Shown: positions 9,298-17,803, counted from the first letter of the stretch. The stretch: 64,000 bases of DNA from RH-AL1 sp050013235 (GCA_050013235.1 JBEKFQ010000001.1:229184-293183), one strand, 5' to 3'. Notes: generated from the sequence alone by a model not told the origin. Made by a program: numbers and translations.

Positions 9298-9321
9298 AAT
9301 CAAACACGTTTCCGGTGACCC

Positions 9322-10044
9322 ATGACGTTCGATCCCAAATCCATTCGCGCACTCGCCTTCGACCTCCAGGGGACAGCGGTTGATTTTTACACGCCCGTGA
9401 TGCGGATGGGCGCCGCTCTCAATCGCGCCAAGGGACTCTCCATCGATTGGGCGGCCCTCTCCACCGGCTGGCGCGCGCTGTATCGCGAGGGCATGGACGA
9501 GGTGATTTCGGGACGCCGCCCTTGGCGCCCGGTCGAGCATATCTACCGCGACGCGCTCGACCTCTTATTGGAGGGGCAAAATCTCGCCAACGCCTTTTCG
9601 TCCGCCGAGCGGGACGAGATCAATACGGTCTGGACGCGGCTCGACGCCTGGCCCGATAGCGTGGAGGGGCTGACCCGTCTGCGCGCGCATTTCACGCTCG
9701 CCACCCTCTCCAATGCCGGCATGGCCTCGGCCATCTCGATCGTCAAACACGCCGGCCTGCCCTTCGATTGCGTGCTTTCCGGCGAGCTGGTCAAAAGCTT
9801 CAAGCCGGCGCCAGCGGTCTACCAGCTCGCAACCGATTGCCTCGCCGCCGCGCCCGCGCAAATTTTGATGGTGGCGAGCCACAAATACGATCTGGTGGCC
9901 GCCCAGCAATTTGGCATGCGCACCGCCTTTGTCGCCCGTCCGCTGGAATTCGGCCCCAGCGGCAAGGTGGATGTGACACCGGACCCGCGCTTCGATCTCA
10001 ACGCGCTGGATTTCAACGATCTCGCGCGCCAGCTTGGGGCTTAA
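9322..10044 (+). CDS. HAD-superfamily hydrolase, type II haloacid dehalogenase-like
   Basis: A 240-residue HAD-fold enzyme. Motif I is AFDLQGTAVD with the expected nucleophile Asp14. Motif II is LSNAG, the motif III lysine lies in VKSFKPAPAVYQ, and motif IV lies around MVASHKYDLVAAQQFGM. The overall pattern, including the CAP region with YREGMDEV, resembles haloacid dehalogenase type II proteins. However, the residue two places after the nucleophile is Gln rather than the Tyr typical of dehalogenases or the Asp of phosphatases, so the substrate is uncertain. Its TAA overlaps the stop of the convergent hydrolase gene by three bases. Confidence 0.85.
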   Translation: MTFDPKSIRALAFDLQGTAVDFYTPVMRMGAALNRAKGLSIDWAALSTGWRALYREGMDEVISGRRPWRPVEHIYRDALDLLLEGQNLANAFSSAERDEINTVWTRLDAWPDSVEGLTRLRAHFTLATLSNAGMASAISIVKHAGLPFDCVLSGELVKSFKPAPAVYQLATDCLAAAPAQILMVASHKYDLVAAQQFGMRTAFVARPLEFGPSGKVDVTPDPRFDLNALDFNDLARQLGA

Positions 10045-11153
10045 TTCCGGCCCTTCCCGGCATAAGCATCGTCGACCGCATAGAGCGCGCAGGGCTTCTT
10101 GCCCAATTGCGCGCAATTGTGGAGGGCGGTCTCCTTGGCCTCTTCCGCCGTGCCGCGCGCGGTACGCCAGGCATAGGCCCCGCTCTCGCTCACGGCAAAG
10201 GCCTTGTGGCCTGGCGCCTCGAGGAAAGTCTGGAAATCCTTGCGCCCGTTCGCGCTGATCTGGCGCGGCGGCGCGAGGGCCGGCGCCGCGCTTGACGCAA
10301 GGGATGCGAGCGCGAAATCATGGGTCTTGAGATAGCCGTCCACGATGGGTGTCCAGACCGCCTGGCCCTTGCCTGAAAACAGGAAATGGCCTTCGTCGCC
10401 AAAGACGGGCGCATGGACAAAATCAGCCTGCCCGCCCGCGCCGTTGAAGGCCGCCAACAGCCGTTGCGCCAAGGCCGGACCGAAGAAATGATCGTTTTGG
10501 GCATAGACCCAGAGCATCGGCGTGCGCGACCGCGCCCCATATTGCCGGAAGGCCTCCACCAGAGCCTCGCTGCTGCATACCGTATCCGGCCCCGACGAGC
10601 CGCGTCCGCCCGCGAAACTGATCGCCGCGACAAGGCCGGGCGGCGGATCGGCGGTCAGCGCCACTGTCGCGAAGCCGCCGGCCGAAACGCCCACGGCGAG
10701 CACTTTGGCGGGCTCGACATCGCCGCGCTTTTCGAGAAACAGGATCGCATTTTTGATGTCGGCGGCACCGCGCCGGCCGGCGCTAGCATAATCGGCGCTG
10801 TTGCATGGCCCATAGGATTCGGCCCATCCGCCCGGCGAGGTGCCATAGCCGCGCCGCAAGACCGCGACGGCGACAAACCCGCGCTTGGCGAATTCCACGC
10901 TCTCCGCCAGCATGTCCCGCGCGGTGAGCTTCGCACGGTCGTTCCCGTCACGCGGCGAGCCATGGCTCAAAACCACGAGGGAATGCCGCCCCGCTTCCGA
11001 AGGCTTGACCAGAACCGCCTCGAGCCCTTGACTCCCCGCCTCCGCATCGGGAATCCGGAGATCTTCGGTGACGAGGCTTTGCGCCAGGCTGGGAAGAGGT
11101 GCGAGAAGGAGAGCAGCGAGCAAAAGCCGGAAAATAAAAACTCTCAACCGCAT
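10041..11153 (-). CDS. Secreted alpha/beta hydrolase with extra C-terminal domain
   Basis: A 370-residue protein with a clear Sec signal peptide (residues 1 to about 24, MRLRVFIFRLLLAALLLAP then SLAQS). The dienelactone-hydrolase-like alpha/beta hydrolase domain has VVLSHGSPRDG as the oxyanion region, the nucleophile elbow GVSAGG, an acid in YAQNDHFF and a His in GDEGHFLF. The last 70 residues (FAVSESGAYAWRTARG to CALYAVDD) form a separate small domain resembling DUF4189-type cysteine-containing tails. A GTG at 11174 would add seven residues. I chose the ATG at 11153 because the signal peptide begins there. The substrate is unknown; a periplasmic esterase or peptidase is most likely. Confidence 0.8.
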   Translation of the reverse strand: MRLRVFIFRLLLAALLLAPLPSLAQSLVTEDLRIPDAEAGSQGLEAVLVKPSEAGRHSLVVLSHGSPRDGNDRAKLTARDMLAESVEFAKRGFVAVAVLRRGYGTSPGGWAESYGPCNSADYASAGRRGAADIKNAILFLEKRGDVEPAKVLAVGVSAGGFATVALTADPPPGLVAAISFAGGRGSSGPDTVCSSEALVEAFRQYGARSRTPMLWVYAQNDHFFGPALAQRLLAAFNGAGGQADFVHAPVFGDEGHFLFSGKGQAVWTPIVDGYLKTHDFALASLASSAAPALAPPRQISANGRKDFQTFLEAPGHKAFAVSESGAYAWRTARGTAEEAKETALHNCAQLGKKPCALYAVDDAYAGKGRN

Positions 11154-11311
11154 GGCTTCGACTTTCTCGGACACTTTAACGGCCCTCGGGGGCAGCGGCG
11201 CTTCGGGGAAGATGAGCCTCTAGAGCGATTTGGGCGCGGTAAAACAAGGGGGTAACGGAGTGAGCCGGCGTGCGCCGGTAATTCCGCAATCCTCAAACGG
11301 CCGGCGCTTGA

Positions 11312-12619
11312 TTACGACTCCTCGCGCTCCCGGCGCAATTCCGCCCAGCGCTCCATGCGGCGGGCGATTTCGCGCTCAAAACCGCGGCCGGTGGGCTCAT
11401 AGACGCTCTGCCGGCCGAGAGCATCCGGCCAGTAATTTTGGCCGGAAAAGGCGTTGGGCTCGTCGTGATCGTAGGCATAGCCGCTGCCGTAGCCCTCGCT
11501 CTTCATGAATTTCGTCGGGCTATTCAGAATGACCTTGGGCGGCATCAGGGAGCCATGCTCCCGCGCGAGCCGCATCGCGGCTTTGTAGGCGACATAGGCC
11601 GCGTTGGATTTGGGCGCGGTGGCGACATAGATCACCGCTTGTGCAATCGCCAATTCGCCCTCGGGCGAGCCGAGGAAATCGTAGGCGTCCTTGGCGGCAT
11701 TGGCGATGACGAGCGCTTGCGGATCGGCGAGGCCGATATCCTCCACCGCCATGCGCACGACCCGGCGGGCGATGAACAGCGGATCTTCGCCGCCATCGAA
11801 CATCCGCGCGAGGTAATAGAGCGCCGCGTCGGGATCGGAGCCGCGCACCGATTTATGCAGCGCGCTGACGAGATTGTAATGCCCCTCCTGACCCTTGTCG
11901 TAGATCGGCGCGCGGCGCTGGACGAGCGTGCCGAGTTTTTCCGTATCGATGAGCACGCCCGGCGGCACCGCCCGCCAGACCTCCTCGGCCAAGGTCAGGC
12001 AGGCGCGCCCATCGCCATCGGCCATGCGGATCAACGCCGCGCGGGCGTCAGGGTCGAGCGGCAGCGGCTTTTTCTCGATGGCCTCGGCGCGGACCAGCAG
12101 CTTTTCGATGGCCTCGGCGTCGAGCGCTTTGAAGGTGAGCACGCGGGCGCGGGAGAGCAGCGCGGCATTGAGCTCGAAACTCGGGTTTTCCGTGGTGGCG
12201 CCGATCAAGGTGATCGTACCGTCTTCCATCACCGGCAAGAACCCATCCTGCTGGGCGCGGTTGAACCTGTGGATTTCGTCGACGAAGAGCAGCGTCCCCT
12301 GCCCCATCGAACGGCGTTTCCGCGCCTCCTCGAAGACTTTCTTGAGATCGGCGACGCCGGTGAAAATCGCGGAAATCTGGACGAAGGCGAGCTTGGTCTC
12401 GCCCGCCAGCAAGCGCGCGACGGTGGTCTTGCCGGTGCCCGGCGGCCCCCAAAAAATCAGCGAGCCCAACGACCCGCTCGCCACCAACCGCGACAGCGCG
12501 CCGTTGGGGCCAATGAGATGATCCTGCCCCGCGACCTCGTCGAGGCGGCGGGGGCGAAGGCGGTCGGCGAGAGGACGCGGGGCATCGGCTTCGAGGCCCG
12601 CGGATGAGAAGAGATCCAT
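11312..12619 (-). CDS. rarA: Replication-associated recombination protein A (AAA+ ATPase)
   Basis: A 435-residue AAA+ protein of the RarA/MgsA/WRNIP1 family that acts at stalled replication forks. It has Walker A GPPGTGKT at residues 58-65, Walker B LLFVDEIHRF, sensor 1 in GATTENPSFELN, and the long C-terminal tetramerisation region with VEDIGLADPQAL and PPKVILNSPTKFMK. Length and motifs are typical. In many Hyphomicrobiales rarA neighbours a DegQ-type protease gene; here that protease lies about 3.6 kb away, with four genes in between. No good ribosome-binding site precedes the ATG at 12619, but the MDLFSSAG start is characteristic of the family. Confidence 0.95.
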   Translation of the reverse strand: MDLFSSAGLEADAPRPLADRLRPRRLDEVAGQDHLIGPNGALSRLVASGSLGSLIFWGPPGTGKTTVARLLAGETKLAFVQISAIFTGVADLKKVFEEARKRRSMGQGTLLFVDEIHRFNRAQQDGFLPVMEDGTITLIGATTENPSFELNAALLSRARVLTFKALDAEAIEKLLVRAEAIEKKPLPLDPDARAALIRMADGDGRACLTLAEEVWRAVPPGVLIDTEKLGTLVQRRAPIYDKGQEGHYNLVSALHKSVRGSDPDAALYYLARMFDGGEDPLFIARRVVRMAVEDIGLADPQALVIANAAKDAYDFLGSPEGELAIAQAVIYVATAPKSNAAYVAYKAAMRLAREHGSLMPPKVILNSPTKFMKSEGYGSGYAYDHDEPNAFSGQNYWPDALGRQSVYEPTGRGFEREIARRMERWAELRREREES

Positions 12620-12718
12620 GGGGAAGATGTGGGCTGAAACGGCGGAAAAATCTAGCGGCGGGAATTCGAAACGATCTTCATCGCGGATACGGCCCCCGTC
12701 GACCGGACAGGAAGCCCC

Positions 12719-13039
12719 TTATTTCGTTGGGCAATACAATGTGTAGAGCGTGCCGAGGAGGGTCAGAACTTTCGGGTCCGCGACGGCGTAATAGATTCGC
12801 TTCCCCTCCCGCCGGGTGGTGACCAGGCCCTCCGCGCGCAACACCCCTAATTGTTGGGACAAGGTGGGTTGCCGGATATCCAACTGGGCTTCCAGATCGC
12901 CGACCGACCGCTCCCCTTGCGCCATCTGGCAAAGCAACAACAGCCTGTCCTCGTTGGCGAGAGCCCGCAACAAGGCGGTGACGGATCGTGCGGAGTCCCT
13001 CATTTGGAGCATATCTAGCGCCGCGGGTGTGCCGTTCAT
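12719..13039 (-). CDS. ArsR-family repressor of the BigR/SqrR persulfide- or redox-sensing type
   Basis: A 106-residue winged-helix regulator whose recognition helix lies in RQPTLSQQLGVLRAEGL, followed by the wing TTRREGKRIYYAV. Cysteines 37 (LLLLCQM) and 103 (LYTLYC) are 66 residues apart. This is the spacing of the two redox cysteines in BigR and SqrR, which form a di- or tetrasulfide on exposure to reactive sulfur. An upstream ATG at 13057 would leave almost no leader after the predicted promoter and has no ribosome-binding site. The ATG at 13039 has GAGAGAG before it, so I chose it. It is divergent from an AhpD-like gene across a shared operator, which suggests autoregulation and control of that gene. 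Confidence 0.85.
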   Translation of the reverse strand: MNGTPAALDMLQMRDSARSVTALLRALANEDRLLLLCQMAQGERSVGDLEAQLDIRQPTLSQQLGVLRAEGLVTTRREGKRIYYAVADPKVLTLLGTLYTLYCPTK

Positions 13040-13065
13040 GGCTCTCTCATGTTTCATATAAAAAT

Positions 13066-13085
13066 ATTATATTGAAACATATAAT
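13066..13085. promoter_or_regulatory. Palindromic operator for the BigR-like repressor
   Basis: ATTATAT and ATATAAT form a perfect 7-bp inverted repeat around a 6-bp centre in an otherwise GC-rich region. It covers the predicted -10 box of the leftward repressor promoter and overlaps the -35 box of the rightward promoter, so one bound dimer could block both. AT-rich palindromes are known operators of BigR-type repressors. Binding itself is inferred. Confidence 0.7.
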
Positions 13086-13094
13086 GTTTGTAAA
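13066..13094 (-). promoter_or_regulatory. Sigma70-type promoter for the bigR-like gene
   Basis: On the minus strand TTTACA (13094-13089) and TATAAT (13071-13066) are separated by 17 bp. The expected transcription start lies near 13060, about 20 bases before the chosen ATG at 13039. Confidence 0.65.
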
Positions 13095-13100
13095 TATAAT
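13072..13100 (+). promoter_or_regulatory. Sigma70-type promoter for the AhpD-like gene
   Basis: TTGAAA (13072-13077) and TATAAT (13095-13100) are separated by exactly 17 bp, a near-consensus promoter. The start would lie near 13107, giving a leader of about 33 bases before the ATG with GGAGA in place. It interleaves with the opposing promoter and the palindromic operator. Confidence 0.7.
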
Positions 13101-13139
13101 ATCCGAAAGTGGCGATATGGCCACCTGGAGAATCGAATC

Positions 13140-13496
13140 ATGAGCCTTTCCGCCGCATCCTACCGCGACCTGACCCAAGGGGTTTCGAAAAACCTGGCCA
13201 CCCTGCGCGCCGATCTGCCCGAAGTCATGAAGGGGTTTGCTGAATTGTCGCGCGCGGCAACCCAGGATGGCGCCCTCGACAAGAAGACCAAGGAATTGAT
13301 CGCCCTCGCCCTGGGCGTCGCGGCCCGTTGCGACGCCTGCATCGGCTTTCACGTCCAGACTTTGGTGAAACTCAAAGTGTCGAAGGCCGAACTCGAGGAA
13401 ATGTTGGGGATGGCGATCTATATGGGCGGCGGTCCCTCGCTGATGTACGCCGCCAACGCCCTTGCCGCCTTCGAGGAGTTCTCCGCCGGAGCCTGA
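13140..13496 (+). CDS. AhpD-like carboxymuconolactone decarboxylase-family protein
   Basis: A 118-residue all-alpha protein of the CMD/AhpD superfamily. The redox signature CDACIGFHV (cysteines at 66 and 69, followed by a His) is the thiol pair of AhpD-like alkylhydroperoxidases. The surrounding pattern (LDKKTKELIALALGVAARC, then EEMLGMAIYMGGGPSLMYA) fits single-domain YciW/AhpD homologues. GGAGA precedes the ATG. Divergence from a thiol-sensing repressor suggests a role in detoxifying peroxides or reactive sulfur species. The exact substrate is not known. Confidence 0.88.
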   Translation: MSLSAASYRDLTQGVSKNLATLRADLPEVMKGFAELSRAATQDGALDKKTKELIALALGVAARCDACIGFHVQTLVKLKVSKAELEEMLGMAIYMGGGPSLMYAANALAAFEEFSAGA

Positions 13497-13664
13497 CACC
13501 GCGGAAGATGGCGGGTTCGATTAGCATGGTAACCATAAATCCGCGCACCCGCCATGGAAGCAGTTTTTTAGGAACCTTGGTTTACGATTTCTTCCAATTG
13601 GGGAGAACGCCTGCACAAGCTGAACGTTGTCCCCTTAGCAGAATCGTACAGCGGAGAAGGTTCG

Positions 13665-14324
13665 ATGCGCAGTGTAGCGATGGTGACGCAAAAGGGTGGT
13701 TCGGGGAAAAGCACGCTGGCGGCCTGTCTCGCCGTCGCGGCGCAGGAGGCCGGCGAGCGGGTCTTTCTCATCGACATGGATCCGCAGAAGAGCTTGACCA
13801 AATGGTGCCGTCACCGCGGCGATCAAAACCTCCTCGTGGAATCCGTCTCGCCCGCGAAGTTGCCGGACGCGCTCGCGGCGCTCGAAAAGGGACGGGTGAC
13901 GCTGGTGATCATCGATACGCCGGCAGGCGACACGGCCGCCGCAGATGCCGCGATCAAGGCCACCGATCTCAGTGTGATTCCCGCCCGCCCGGCGATTTTC
14001 GACATTTGGTCGAGCGAGGCGACGCGCGGCAAGATCAAGACATTCGGCAAGGAATTCACCTTCGTCCTCAACCAATGCCCGCCGATGCAGGAAAGCCAGC
14101 GCGTGCAAGACGGCACCGCCGCGCTGGAAAGCATGGGCGGCCTGCTGCGCCCGCTGATTTCCTCGCGCGTTGCCTATCAAGAAGCCGCGCGCAGCGGTCT
14201 CGGCGCCACCGAAATCGATGGAGACGGCAAGGCGGGCGATGAAATCCGCCAGCTCTGGGCCTCGCTGAAGCGAAGGCTCGGCAAAATTAAAATAGCTCCC
14301 AAGCAAAATAAAAACGCAGCTTAG
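13665..14324 (+). CDS. ParA/MinD-family ATPase (orphan)
   Basis: A 219-residue P-loop ATPase with the deviant Walker A KGGSGKST (residues 10-17, signature Lys10 and Lys15), the switch motif LIDMDPQKS, and Walker B LVIIDTPAGD. There is no N-terminal helix-turn-helix and no parB beside it, so it is not the chromosome-segregation ParA. Small ParA ATPases of this kind position cargo such as chemoreceptor clusters (ParC, PpfA) or plasmid complexes. The next gene, about 200 bp downstream on the same strand, is a chemoreceptor, which makes a cluster-positioning role worth considering. GGAGAAGG precedes the ATG. The C-terminus is Lys-rich. Confidence 0.88.
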   Translation: MRSVAMVTQKGGSGKSTLAACLAVAAQEAGERVFLIDMDPQKSLTKWCRHRGDQNLLVESVSPAKLPDALAALEKGRVTLVIIDTPAGDTAAADAAIKATDLSVIPARPAIFDIWSSEATRGKIKTFGKEFTFVLNQCPPMQESQRVQDGTAALESMGGLLRPLISSRVAYQEAARSGLGATEIDGDGKAGDEIRQLWASLKRRLGKIKIAPKQNKNAA

Positions 14325-14526
14325 GTTTTCTCTCTCAGCCACTCGTCGTATCGTCCGCAAATGCGCGAATTTCTCGGAATGCGCGCATTTTTACTTTTAA
14401 TACCGTATATCTTTTCTTGCAATGCCGGCCGTCAAAATAGTGTCATACTAGCGTCACTTTAAATTAACGGCCTGAAAGTCTTTTCAAGGCACAATGGGCG
14501 TATCGTAACTCACGGTGATTGAGCGT

Positions 14527-16209
14527 ATGCGCTTCGATATCGGCCAAAAACTCGGCGCGGTGGTTCTGCTTCTCTGCGCTTTAGCCTCCGCGCTCTCGGG
14601 CTTTTCGCTGATCCAGGCGCAGCGCGAGCAAAACTGCGTCGATCAGATGGAAGCCATAGGCAATCTCGACGCCGCGGCACATGCACTCGTCGAACAGGTG
14701 CAGCACGTGGTGATCGATGCGAATGCGGTGTTTATCACAACGGATCGCCACGAAGCCGAAGCCAGCCTGAGCGCCCTGAAGGCGTCGGTTGAGGCGCTCG
14801 ACGCCGCCAAACAGCCCTTTCTCACCGCTATCGGCACCAGGCTAACACCAGAAAATAAAACAGCTTTATCGCTTCGGCTCGCGGAATTCGAATCCTACCA
14901 GACAGATACCGCGAATCTCGGACTCACGATATCGCCTCAAGCCGCGCAAGTTCAGGCCTCCGACCCCGCGACCATCAAGAACCGCGAGGCCATGATCCGG
15001 GATTTCGACAAGATCAGCGAAAATCTCCTGGCCGAGGCCGCCACCGAGCGCGAGAGCCTGATCGAGATTCGCAAGCAAGCCAAGTTTCTGCTCGTGGCCG
15101 TGCCCTCCGTGGCGATTTTCTGCGGCTTGATCGCGTCGATCTGGATTGTCAGAAGCCAAATCCAAATTCCCCTCTCGCGTCTGCGTTGGACCATGCAAGC
15201 TCTTGCGCAAGGCAAGCTGGATATCGTGGTTCCCTATGCCAGCAAGCAGGATGAAATCGGCGATATGGCGGCCACGATCCGCGTCTTCCAAAAAGCCTTG
15301 CGCGACAACAAGGAAGCCGGCGAACGCTTGCAACAACGGACGGCCGACGACTTGAAGCGCGCCGCCTCGATCGTGCAATCCACCCAAAAATTCGAGGCTG
15401 TCACGGTTGGCCTCATGAAGGAATTGTCGGCCTCGGTCGCCGCGATGGATAAGGCGGCCAGCGACGTCGCGGCCTCGTCGACGATTGCGCGCAATGAATC
15501 CGAAATCGTCGGACGCGCCGCCGAGGAAGCCTCGACGATCCTGGCCTCGGTCTCCCGGGCGGCCGATGAATTATATGGTGCCGCCTCCGATCTGTCTCAA
15601 AACATGAGCAAAACCGCCGCGGCCGCCGCCGACGCCTTGGGAGAAGCAACGGCAACGGAAGATCACGTCGCGAACCTAGTGACCGCCGCCAAGGAGATCG
15701 GCGCCGCCGCCAATCTCATCGACGAAATCGCCCGGCAGACCAATCTTTTGGCCCTGAACGCCACGATCGAGGCGGCGCGCGCGGGTGAATCCGGGCGCGG
15801 CTTCGCGGTCGTTGCCGGCGAGGTCAAGTTCCTGGCCAAGCGCACGGCGGAAGCAACCGCCTTCATCGCTGGGCATATCCAACTCATTCAATCGATCACG
15901 GAGCGAACCGCGCATGGCATCACGGCCATGACAGTCACACTCCACCGCATGAACGATATTTCCGGCGATGTCGCGGCGGCCATGACCGAGCAAGGCCACG
16001 CGAGCCGGCACATTGCCTTGTCCCTCGCCGAAGCGGCCCACGAGGCCCGGATCGTCTCCCAAAGCATCGAAGGGGTGCAGCACGTGACCGTCGCCAATGG
16101 AGAACACGCGCATGAACTCAAAGCCAATGTTCTCCGGCATAGCGAGAAAGCCCACTCGCTCAGCGAACTCATCGCGAATTTCACCAGCGACATGCGCAAG
16201 ACGGCGTGA
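14527..16209 (+). CDS. Methyl-accepting chemotaxis protein
   Basis: A 560-residue transmembrane chemoreceptor. Transmembrane segment 1 is at about residues 9-30, a roughly 155-residue helical periplasmic sensor domain follows, and transmembrane segment 2 is at 187-208. The HAMP domain begins near 210 (IPLSRLRWTMQALAQGKLDI). The conserved signalling hairpin reads IDEIARQTNLLALNATIEAARAG followed by GRGFAVVAGEVKFLAKRTAEA. There is no C-terminal CheR/CheB-binding pentapeptide. An in-frame GTG at 14515 is an alternative start; neither has a strong ribosome-binding site. It follows a ParA-type ATPase gene and is convergent with the htrA-like gene. The ligand is unknown. Confidence 0.92.
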   Translation: MRFDIGQKLGAVVLLLCALASALSGFSLIQAQREQNCVDQMEAIGNLDAAAHALVEQVQHVVIDANAVFITTDRHEAEASLSALKASVEALDAAKQPFLTAIGTRLTPENKTALSLRLAEFESYQTDTANLGLTISPQAAQVQASDPATIKNREAMIRDFDKISENLLAEAATERESLIEIRKQAKFLLVAVPSVAIFCGLIASIWIVRSQIQIPLSRLRWTMQALAQGKLDIVVPYASKQDEIGDMAATIRVFQKALRDNKEAGERLQQRTADDLKRAASIVQSTQKFEAVTVGLMKELSASVAAMDKAASDVAASSTIARNESEIVGRAAEEASTILASVSRAADELYGAASDLSQNMSKTAAAAADALGEATATEDHVANLVTAAKEIGAAANLIDEIARQTNLLALNATIEAARAGESGRGFAVVAGEVKFLAKRTAEATAFIAGHIQLIQSITERTAHGITAMTVTLHRMNDISGDVAAAMTEQGHASRHIALSLAEAAHEARIVSQSIEGVQHVTVANGEHAHELKANVLRHSEKAHSLSELIANFTSDMRKTA

Positions 16210-16242
16210 GGCGGGCGGCTTCGGCTTTTGCCCGGCAACGCC

Positions 16243-17664
16243 TTATTCGCCGAGCACGGTAGTCACGATATTGCCGCCCCGGTCGATGATCAGCTTCCAG
16301 TAATAATGCTGCCCCGTGGTCGCCTCCTTGAGATCCTTCGTATTCTTGATGGTCTTGTCGTTGATCGACAAAAGCACGTCGCCCTTCTTAAAATTAATCC
16401 GCGCGGCATTGGATTCGGGATCGACATCGAGAACCACGACGCCTTCCTTCGTATCGTTCAACGAAAGTTCCTCGGTGACAGCCGGCGACGAATTGACGGC
16501 GCTGATCCCGCTGAAGGGCGTATTCCCCCCAATCTTGACGAGGTCGCGCGCGGGAACGGCCGGAGCCGGACGGAGATTCAGAACCGCGTGAATCACCTTG
16601 CCATCCCGGCGCAGCGTGACTTCGGCATTGCCGCCTATGGGCTTTGTCGCGAGGCGGAACCCGAAACCCTCGGGATTATCGACGATCTTCCCATCGATCT
16701 CGGTGATGACGTCGCCGCGCTTGATCCCGGCCTCGGCGGCGGGGCCTTTGTCGTTCAATTCCGCGACGAGCACGCCCGACGGCCGGGCGAGCCCGAGCGA
16801 TTCCGCGATATCGGGCGTCACCGCTTGGAGGCTCGCGCCCAGCCAAGGCCTTCGCACTTGCTTGTCCCCCATCTTGGCGGCGGCCACGACGACTTTGACC
16901 ATGTTCACGGGGATCGCGAAGCCGATCCCGATCGATCCGCCCGATTGCGAAAAGATCGCGGAATTGATCCCGACGAGCCGGGCCTGCATGTCCACCAGAG
17001 CGCCGCCCGAATTGCCGGGGTTGATCGCCGCGTCGGTCTGAATGAAAAAGCCGTAGTCCGACGTCCCGATATTGGTGCGGGCCAGCGCGGAAATGATCCC
17101 CTGCGTCACGGTTTGACCGACGCCGAAGGGATCGCCGATCGCCAAGGCGACATCGCCGACCTCCAACGCATCGGAATCGCCAAGCTCCATCGCCGGAAAC
17201 GTGCCGCCACCCTTGACCTTCAAGACGGCGAGATCGGTACGCTGATCGCGCAGAACGATATCGGCATCCAATTCCCGCCGGTCGGACAGCGCGACCTTCA
17301 CGTCGGTCATGCCCTCGATCACGTGAAAATTGGTCACGATGAGACCGCTCGAATCGACGATCACGCCCGAACCTAGCGATTTCGCCGTCACCCCGCCGGG
17401 CCTCGACCCGTTATCACCGAAGAAATGCCGGAACACGGGATCGTCGAACAAGGGATTGCGCGGCTGCGTGTCAATCCGCGAGGCATAGACATTGACCACC
17501 GCCGGCGCGGCCTTGCGAACCACCGGGGCGAAGGACAGCATTTCCTCCGTCTTGACGCGCGGCACCTCCCGGACGGTTTCAGCAAACGCGCCGATGTTCG
17601 ATCCCAAGAGGCAAGCCGCGATCAGACTGGCGGCGAGAGCATTCCATCGGGGCGTCAAGGTCAT
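16243..17664 (-). CDS. DegQ/HtrA-family periplasmic serine protease
   Basis: A 473-residue Do-family protease-chaperone. The signal peptide covers about residues 1-28 (LIAACLLGSNIGAFA). The chymotrypsin-like domain has the triad His114 (TNFHVIEG), Asp144 (RTDLAVL) and Ser219 (NPGNSGGALV). Two PDZ domains follow, at about 270-370 (RPWLGASLQ and AGIKRGDVITEIDG) and 390-470 (INFKKGDVLLSIND). It degrades or refolds misfolded envelope proteins. GGAGCC is well placed before the ATG. The gene is convergent with the chemoreceptor gene. DegQ and DegP cannot be told apart from sequence alone, so no symbol is given. Confidence 0.93.
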   Translation of the reverse strand: MTLTPRWNALAASLIAACLLGSNIGAFAETVREVPRVKTEEMLSFAPVVRKAAPAVVNVYASRIDTQPRNPLFDDPVFRHFFGDNGSRPGGVTAKSLGSGVIVDSSGLIVTNFHVIEGMTDVKVALSDRRELDADIVLRDQRTDLAVLKVKGGGTFPAMELGDSDALEVGDVALAIGDPFGVGQTVTQGIISALARTNIGTSDYGFFIQTDAAINPGNSGGALVDMQARLVGINSAIFSQSGGSIGIGFAIPVNMVKVVVAAAKMGDKQVRRPWLGASLQAVTPDIAESLGLARPSGVLVAELNDKGPAAEAGIKRGDVITEIDGKIVDNPEGFGFRLATKPIGGNAEVTLRRDGKVIHAVLNLRPAPAVPARDLVKIGGNTPFSGISAVNSSPAVTEELSLNDTKEGVVVLDVDPESNAARINFKKGDVLLSINDKTIKNTKDLKEATTGQHYYWKLIIDRGGNIVTTVLGE

Positions 17665-17743
17665 CCACGGCTCCGTTGATAGCTAGACGAGGCGTTGCGC
17701 TTCAAATGGAACATAAAGCGGCGGCAAGGAAGCCTTGGAAACG

Positions 17744-17780
17744 AAAAAACCCGGCCGGGACGTTAGTCCTGACCGGGTTT
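17744..17780 (-). terminator. Terminator at the end of the ribosomal superoperon
   Basis: On the minus strand AAACCCGG and CCGGGTTT form a perfect 8-bp stem and the second arm runs into TTTTTTCG. It lies about 25 bases after the rplQ stop, so it ends the alpha operon. Confidence 0.8.
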
Positions 17781-17803
17781 CGTTTCGTTCAACCAATTTC
17801 GGC

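Noticed and set aside
14325..14514. Possible terminator or small RNA between the ParA and chemoreceptor genes
   Set aside because: The 190-bp gap is AT-richer, but no stable stem followed by a T-run was found. Co-transcription remains open.
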